From Purshia tridentata (Eukaryota > Streptophyta > Magnoliopsida > Rosales > Rosaceae): 64,000 bases of DNA. The notes under the pieces are model-generated. The model was not told the DNA's origin. It ran no database searches and saw only the letters and a list, made by a program, of their open reading frames with translations. The position numbers and the translations under genes were made by a program. Below, in pieces: positions 48,433-64,000 of this stretch. Numbering within the stretch: position 1 is the stretch's first letter; the number at the start of each line of letters is the position of its first letter. The DNA lies in assembly GCA_003254885.1 (NCBI GenBank), contig QANT01009189.1:1-64000 (forward strand), written 5' to 3'.

Positions 48433-48894
48433 GGGCCGTTTGGTTCAAGTTTTGGAGGCCTAGGAATAAGAAATCAATTTTCATTCCATTGTTTGGTAAG
48501 TACATGGAAGGGAAATGATTTCCTGGCCCAAGGGAAATGATTTCTCTTATTGGGGGGAAAATGAAACCCTTGCTAGAGCTTGAGTTTTGGTTTCCCCCCT
48601 CTTGGGAAAGCATTTATTACTTTTTCTATTTACTAAATTAACCCTGAAATTTTTAAAATAAATTAAAATAAATATTGCTTGTGTTTAATAAATAAGGGTA
48701 TAATAGAAAAATTAGATCAATTTTATTTCCTTTTCCTATACAAACCAAACAAGGGAATGGACATAAAAAGGAAATTATTAGTTTACTTTCCTAACATTAC
48801 CAAACGGGGGAATGTAATCTTACATTCCCTTACCCTTGGAAAAGGTATAGGAATTGATTTCCTAGAAAATCAATTCCGGGAATCAAACGGGCCC
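48433..48894. mobile_element. MITE with GGGCC-GTTTGG inverted ends
   Basis: The 462-bp sequence starts GGGCCGTTTGGTTC and ends with the complement of GGGCCCGTTTGATTC. The two ends stay similar further inward, sharing AGGAA and AAATCAATT words. It is flanked by AAA on both sides, which would fit a 3-bp target duplication but is weak in A-rich DNA. No transposase is encoded. The ends recall Tourist/PIF-Harbinger MITEs; the superfamily is tentative. Confidence 0.7.
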
Positions 48895-50699
48895 AAAGAG
48901 TTGTATTTGTATTTATCTATGCTTTTTTGGGCAATGGTGCATAAAATTAGGATTTAATTTGGAGTGGAATTTTGAACATTTTAGACTTTTTTCTTATATT
49001 TGTGTTTTTGTATTGCTTTCTAAGCAGTTCAAGTCCATTTTGGGAAATAGGCATTTGGGCTCTTCTAATGGGCTTCTTCTGCTTAATCCCACAACACATT
49101 ACATGGCCTTTTATACTGTCTATTTTCACATCTTCTCAGTTTTAACAACTAATATATGTTAGAAAACAACTTATAAGATTCTGAATCAATATTTTAATAA
49201 CTACTATACCCCAATAAATATATCAATAATATATGTCAAATTATAAGAGAATTTTCAAAAAAGACTTAAATTTTACCTCATGTGTCAATTCAGAATATGA
49301 ATTATAAATTATACCAATCTATCCCTTCAGTTTTACTTTGGATGCCAATATGCTACTTTCATTAACTCAATTGCAAATTTCATCTAAAAATTATCACGTG
49401 TTACACGCGTAAACACTTTTAGGGATAAATTCTTCATTATTCTTGTAATACAAGTTCATAGAAGTCAAATTACTCACTCACATGGTCTTTTTTAGACAAA
49501 ATACGTAAGTATATAACAAAAGGGGTAAATTGAATTCAAATTCAAATTAAAGAAACATATTAATATAACCCATAATACACATCCTAAATTAACACATTTA
49601 AAAATATTTTCCTCAAACGATTAATACATAGTTATTTAAAAAATCAAATGTCGAAATTTATTTAGAGCACACTGTAGAGGTGTTTAATTTGATTCCGATC
49701 CCTGTGGCCTTTTGCTATTCAACCCCACCAGCCACCTCCGGATAAAGTCCTCTATATTAATTTATAATGCCTTTTTGTACCACACGCACGGGTGTGAGAG
49801 CTGAGAGTGAGACCTGCATGAAATTCCCTTTTTTTTCCCACGGGTAATGATTCATTGATTGATTCTCTCATCTTTCCGGGACCACATGCTTGCACGTGCA
49901 ATCACCACTCCACTCAAATTGCTATCATAACCTGTCTACCTGCCCTTTCTGGTGTCACCTTTGTCCCTACTCCCTACTCAAACATATATACAGAATTGCA
50001 TGAAAAAAATTAGATACAAGTTATATACCAGTTTATTATACACCCACATTATTACAACATATATATTTTATTATATTAATCAAATTATGAGAGAAACTAT
50101 ATATATTCACTAGTTTTTTCACTATCTTCTTAAGCATTCGTACAACAATTAATTTTTATGTTATAACACATAAGATTAAAATATACAGTAATTATATATA
50201 TAGAAAGCTAGAGTCTTCCACAGTCTCAGTGGAGCACCATATATCTTACACTGAATTGGATCTTATAACTTGGGGCAGTCTCATGATGAAAGATTGTGTA
50301 TTATCTCTCTTAGTTATTAATTCATAATTTATTTTTAACTTATTTAGTTGTAAGTAATGCTGCTAGAGGGATCAGGTTGGTACGTGTATTCTTACATCAG
50401 ATTAGCAAGTATTGGATTATGTGGCAAATGAGATTCACTTGATATTAATAAATCAATTATATATTATGACTATTCACCTATTCTTAGTATCCTTAATTTC
50501 AACATTATTGTTTAAATCCATGAAGAGGAATTTGGTCAAGCAGCATATATATATATATATATTATATATAGAATAGAAGCTTCAAAATATGCAGACAAAC
50601 AACAAAGTGCTATAGCTCGATCCATTAATTCCTAGAAGGGCGCACCTTGCAGTTAATTATTAGCAATAATATTCATTTTCTACCTTGATGTTTAATTAA

Positions 50700-50797
50700 A
50701 TACACATGCATTGCATGCAGCTATGGAAAACCATTAATATATAGGACAATACACATGCATTGCATGCAGCTATGGAAAACCATTAATATATAGGACC
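50700..50797. repeat. 49-bp perfect tandem duplication containing CATGCA palindromes
   Basis: Two adjacent copies of a 49-bp unit, each with CATGCATTGCATGCAG followed by TATGGAAAACC. The CATGCA words are RY-type motifs that can bind B3 factors, but nothing nearby shows they are in use. Confidence 0.9.
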
Positions 50798-51639
50798 ACA
50801 AGTAATTATTAAGAACTTGCATGCTATAATGTAAATCAAGGCTATGTTCATGACCATGGTTAATTTATTTGGTTCTATCAGACACTGCCCTATATATGCA
50901 TATATAAGGCTTTGAGAAACCTCCGATTTAAAAGTTTTACAAAGCTCCTAGATAAGATATATAAGAGAACAGTTTTATCTGATATGATGGTAATTAAATA
51001 GATGAATCGAAAAATTGAATTAATTTGGTCCACCAATATAAATATATCGCTATTTATCTAATTTGAAATTGAATTAAGAATTTAAGAGTGAATTTATCTC
51101 TGTGTCTGTGCGTCCTCACGAGGGTCGAGATATCACGAGGTTATGTCAGTTGGACCAAGCTAGCATGCACTTAATTGATTTCTATTTGACTCTATTCTTG
51201 TCCCACGTCTCTTTGACTTAGTCTTTTGACTCTTTTTTTTGATAAAGTTAGTCTTTTGACTCTTTACTATAACTGCTAAATTACAAAGATATACATATAT
51301 AGTAGGAATAGTGGGAACCAAATCATTTAATGATCTCATGCACACGTACTGCATTCATAAAAAGCTGATCCCATGGCAACCAACAATTAATATCGATCTG
51401 ATATTAGAGAGATAACAACACTCAACGTTTACATCAATCTCATTCACATATATCATATCGATCATGTCATTTCATGCATGTCTGAGATCTATTTAGCGGA
51501 TTGTGTTACCATATGAAACAGAGTAATAGTTAATATTGATCTTCCTGTTACTATATATATACATATATTATTACTTGATATTAAGCAAAGCCCACTCCTT
51601 CATCGTACAATATTGATCTTCTTTCGTCGGAAAATGTTT

Positions 51640-51672
51640 TGATGCTCACCACTGGCTTTTGGTGGTGAGCAA
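51640..51672. repeat. Short hairpin with 10-bp perfect stem
   Basis: TGCTCACCAC and its exact complement GTGGTGAGCA are separated by about nine bases. Pairing can extend outward to GTTTT/AAAAC with a small bulge. It may be a fold-back relic or an RNA hairpin; no larger precursor shape is evident. Confidence 0.5.
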
Positions 51673-52984
51673 AACAGCTCTCCTTTCGTTTCCACAAACT
51701 GCATGGATAATATTAATACTCTATACAATGACTGAGAAAACAGTCAAAACACTTTTTTTGGGATGTGTTTGGTGCCCACGAGAAAAAATGATGTAAAAGA
51801 TGGTCCATTGGTCCCTAAAGACATAATACAATTGAGGAACCCAAGAGCATATATTGCAAACTGTGCTTTGACTCCTTCGACTTCAAAATCAAAAACCTTC
51901 CTTAATATTGTTTCGTTTCTTTTTCTTTTGTTTTTTTCTTTCTTTCATAGTCTAGATTAATAGATCAAGAAGCAACAAGAACATTCAGTACTTATTTCAC
52001 CAAAAAAACAAGTATATTTGCATGAATCATGTACAGTTCCAAAATATAATAATCAAGAAAAAACAAAATACTATATGGATAACCAACAAATTAATATCAG
52101 TTCATCCACATTCTACAATCCTACACAATCTTGCGTGACTTTAATTAATTATATACGTTAATCCGATCCCAACCCAACAGATTAAAGAATGTAAAGTGCA
52201 GGAATAAAAGAAAAAGACAATCCATCGTGTTGACCAGAGCATGCTATATATACTTTGTTACTCGTTGTACTTTTTTTTTGGCCAGGATTAATTTAATTAC
52301 GTGCTTGTACTGTTGTACGTTCCTATTTACTCAATCTAATTAACCAAAATATGAATATTAGTTTAAAGTTTGATTAATGAGTCACGCAGTACGTATAGCT
52401 TTATATATAATATATATTTTGTTGATTGGGAGTAGTTTAGCTTTACAATATTAATAAATAAAGGTAAAACTAAAAGGATAGAGAAAGGTTCTTACATATA
52501 AGGTGTCCATGTGCATGGATAGATTACTCAATCTAGCTACTTCCATGCATTGGATTAGCACCTTAAAAAAAGAGCACTAAATATAAATGTTTGTAATAAT
52601 TAAGTACATATAAAAGACTTAATTAATGAACATTTTTATGATTAAAGTTAATTATTGTGGGCGTGGTTTAAATTAAATAATCGACTTTTGTTCTAGGGCC
52701 ATGTCTCCCCCTAAGTTGAATGTGTTCTGGACCTTTGGTATAAGCCTAGTTTTGCGGCTTTGCCACACTATTAAATATGTATGTGAACTGTTCTTTTTCT
52801 AATGCAATGAGTGTATTGTAAAAGAGAAGATTTTGAATGTAAGCCTTTGTGTCATAATAAATCAATATAACACATAATCATTATTGGTAAGACTCTTAAT
52901 TAACATACAAAATTTAAAAAAGCAGGTTCATTATGTACGTGGACAATAATATAATTTCAAATAAGTTTTTAATTAAATTTAAAA

Positions 52985-53387
52985 TAAGAATAGAGGCAAA
53001 TGTTAAGTGCTTCTAAAATAATATAAACTTAATTATGGAATTAATATGAGGCAGATACTAAAGTGCCTCAACAATTTTTTTGAATTAATTTGGGGTGATT
53101 GTTATCTGCCCATATTTTATTTTCAAATAAAATAGAGGCACTTATTATTCGTCTCTGAGTATTAAATTAATCAAATTCTAATTAAAAGTAGTGTCAAATA
53201 AATATCTGCCCTTATTTGCATTGGGGCGGATAAATAGTAACATCTTCCCCTAAAATTAATTGGCGACATTAACAATAAAGACGCTTATTATTTCCGTCAA
53301 TACCACTGCTCCTATGCCATTTAGGGGCTACTATTTCTTTTAGGGGCCAATCATTTCTGCCCCTATAGCCTATTTTTCTTGTAGTGT
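52985..53387 (-). mobile_element. CACTA-like transposon terminus, truncated
   Basis: The right edge reads TTTTTCTTGTAGTG, the complement of CACTACAAGAAAA, which is a typical plant CACTA (En/Spm) end. Inward, short words around AGGGGC, TCTGCCC, GAGGCA and GGGGCGGATA recur in both orientations, like CACTA subterminal repeats. No opposite end or coding part is in the window, so this is a remnant. The inner limit is approximate. Confidence 0.55.
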
Positions 53388-53794
53388 TTATATTTTGTAA
53401 AAGCTATGTGACACCAAAGTTATGGAAGTAAGTGGGAGATGATTTTGAATGTATTAATTCAACTTGCATAAGCTCGAAGCCTCGAACCCAGCCATCTGAT
53501 GATCATCATCTATTTTTTTTCAGCTCAATACAATAATCCTTGTTTATTTCTTAAAGTTGATGTGATTACAAATTTACAATAACAATTCATTCTTATTATT
53601 ATAATATACTCTGCCTCCTCGTCTGTATCCCTATGTTCTTTAGCAATGACCTAGATCCTAGACTAGCATGGAACAGGCCTATTTCATTTCCATGACGACC
53701 TCTCTGACAAAGTTGATTCACCGAAAGTAATAATAAATTAAAATCTGTGGTAAAAAGCCTGGTCTCTTTCCTCTCTCCTTATTGTGTTCTATTC

Positions 53795-53802
53795 TATAAA
53801 TA
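53795..53802 (+). promoter_or_regulatory. TATA box of CYP724B
   Basis: TATAAATA lies about 128 bases upstream of the ATG, with a GA-rich leader (GA runs near 53843-53878) between them. Confidence 0.6.
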
Positions 53803-53922
53803 CCCTCTTTTCTCTCCCATTCCTACATACATAGTGATTGGAAAGAGAGAGAGAGGGACAGAGAGAGAGAGAGAGAGGGTCCATCATCACATCACTTGGT
53901 TCCATACAAGTTCCAATTGTCC

Positions 53923-57400
<3,478 letters not shown>

Positions 57401-58076
57401 CCCCCCAAAAATCCTCCTTAGGAGGCAGCTGGGATGGCTTGCACATGATGAAGTCTTCTCAGAGAAGACGTACCCTTTGCATGAGAAGCTTGTTGTCCAT
57501 CTCTTAAATATTTCTTTTTCGTTTGGGTTTTTCCAACCTTACTGTTCCTCATTTCTCTTTTTTGGTGGTTGGAGTAGTACTCTTGGAGTTAGGCACCCTA
57601 CCTCATTATTCTTTGGTGGAGCTATAGCTAGCTAGAGCCCTTCATTCCACGTTTACATAGATCTTTGTAAAGTTCTAATCCTGTAAACTTTTAATTCCAT
57701 TCCAAAGTTTCTTTACATAATGATGATGTATAATCTCTTTTTCTCACACCCTCCTTATTAGCATGATAAAAGAATACTCAGATACTTTTTTTATGGTTTA
57801 TGTGTCGAACTGTTTGGGATTGGGTCAGGCTTGACCAGGTTTCAACAACTTATACTATTCAACACAACTGGAATCATGCAAAGGAGTAATAACATTATTA
57901 GCCACATAGTTATCAACTCATCTTCATTTTCACTGCCAATCATTATTGTAAATCCATCAACCTAGCCAAAAGTTACATCCACTTGAGGAATATATAATAT
58001 TATCTACTAGATAGTAGACAAGCTAGTAGAGCTAGGTGAGGTCATCCAAAATTAGATGAAGCAAATTTGCCTACTT
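57401..58076. other. Convergent spacer between CYP724B and the subtilase
   Basis: No gene is seen. This should hold the two 3' UTRs. It has no recognised repeats. Confidence 0.45.
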
Positions 58077-63883
<5,807 letters not shown>

Positions 63884-64000
63884 CTACAACCATAGTAGAG
63901 AAGCAAGTGAGTTTGTTGGAAAAAATATGAAATGACCACTAGTCTAGTAGTACTACCATTAATTCAATGAAAGCTACTTTTCAAAATTTTTAATGGAAGC
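63884..64000. other. Intron sequence of the subtilase gene
   Basis: AT-rich sequence upstream of the acceptor at 63884-63885. No exon with a start codon or signal peptide is found before the window ends, so the gene continues beyond it. Confidence 0.6.

Larger units (their letters stand above)
48205..53922. other. 5.7-kb gene-poor spacer
   Basis: No gene is supported. It holds a MITE (48433-48894), a 49-bp tandem duplication (50700-50797), a hairpin (51640-51672) and a CACTA-like remnant (about 52985-53387). Between these the sequence is AT-rich, with many TATATA stretches. The last about 130 bases are the CYP724B promoter and leader. Confidence 0.5.

Overview
The window looks like nuclear DNA of a flowering plant. 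It is AT-rich, has GT-AG introns of roughly 80 bp to 1.3 kb, and carries plant-only families: a XERICO-type RING protein, a CONSTANS-like factor, CYP724B, an SBT5 subtilase and a CBM20-headed chloroplast RNase E. Protein resemblance suggests a rosid eudicot, possibly Rosaceae (Prunus-like). That is an impression, because no search was run.

Ten protein genes could be traced exon by exon, with reading phase kept across every intron. From left to right they are: an armadillo-repeat protein (+, 468-2889); a single-exon Golgi-type membrane protein related to Arabidopsis At2g04280 (+, 4330-6030); chloroplast RNase E/G (-, 7029-15576 or 15633, 14 exons); XERICO (-, 17957-18433); RRP15 (+, 23897-26707, 8 exons); a COL9/COL10-type B-box/CCT factor (-, 28203-31617, 4 exons); the kinetochore scaffold KNL1 (-, 36207-44188, 16 exons); a CAD1-like dehydrogenase (+, 45867-48204, 6 exons, start codon lost); CYP724B (+, 53923-57400, 9 exons); and an SBT5.3/AIR3-like subtilase (-, 58077-63883, ten exons, 5' end beyond the window).

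The genes do not form a pathway. They are ordinary neighbours whose order matches, from memory, an Arabidopsis chromosome 2 block (At2g04160 AIR3, At2g04235 KNL1, At2g04240 XERICO, At2g04270 RNE, At2g04280). The At5g48240-At5g48250 pair (RRP15, COL10) lies between XERICO and KNL1. This fits an ancestral block that was later split in Arabidopsis.

The spacers hold small mobile-element relics and local duplications. A 1.2-kb non-autonomous hAT element has exact 8-bp target duplications and sits in one half of a tandem repeat, with the unoccupied site preserved in the other half. There are also a SINE with a 17-bp target duplication, a MITE with GGGCC-GTTTG ends, a CACTA-like terminus, and several tandem duplications, one of which doubles a telo-box upstream of KNL1. 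No CRISPR, rRNA or convincing tRNA gene was seen, and no LTR or virus-like element could be supported. I found no evidence for a wholly new biological system. The most notable items are the start-codon loss in the CAD gene beside an orphan copy of its first exon, the 9-residue repeat array in KNL1, and the hAT insertion with its internal empty site.
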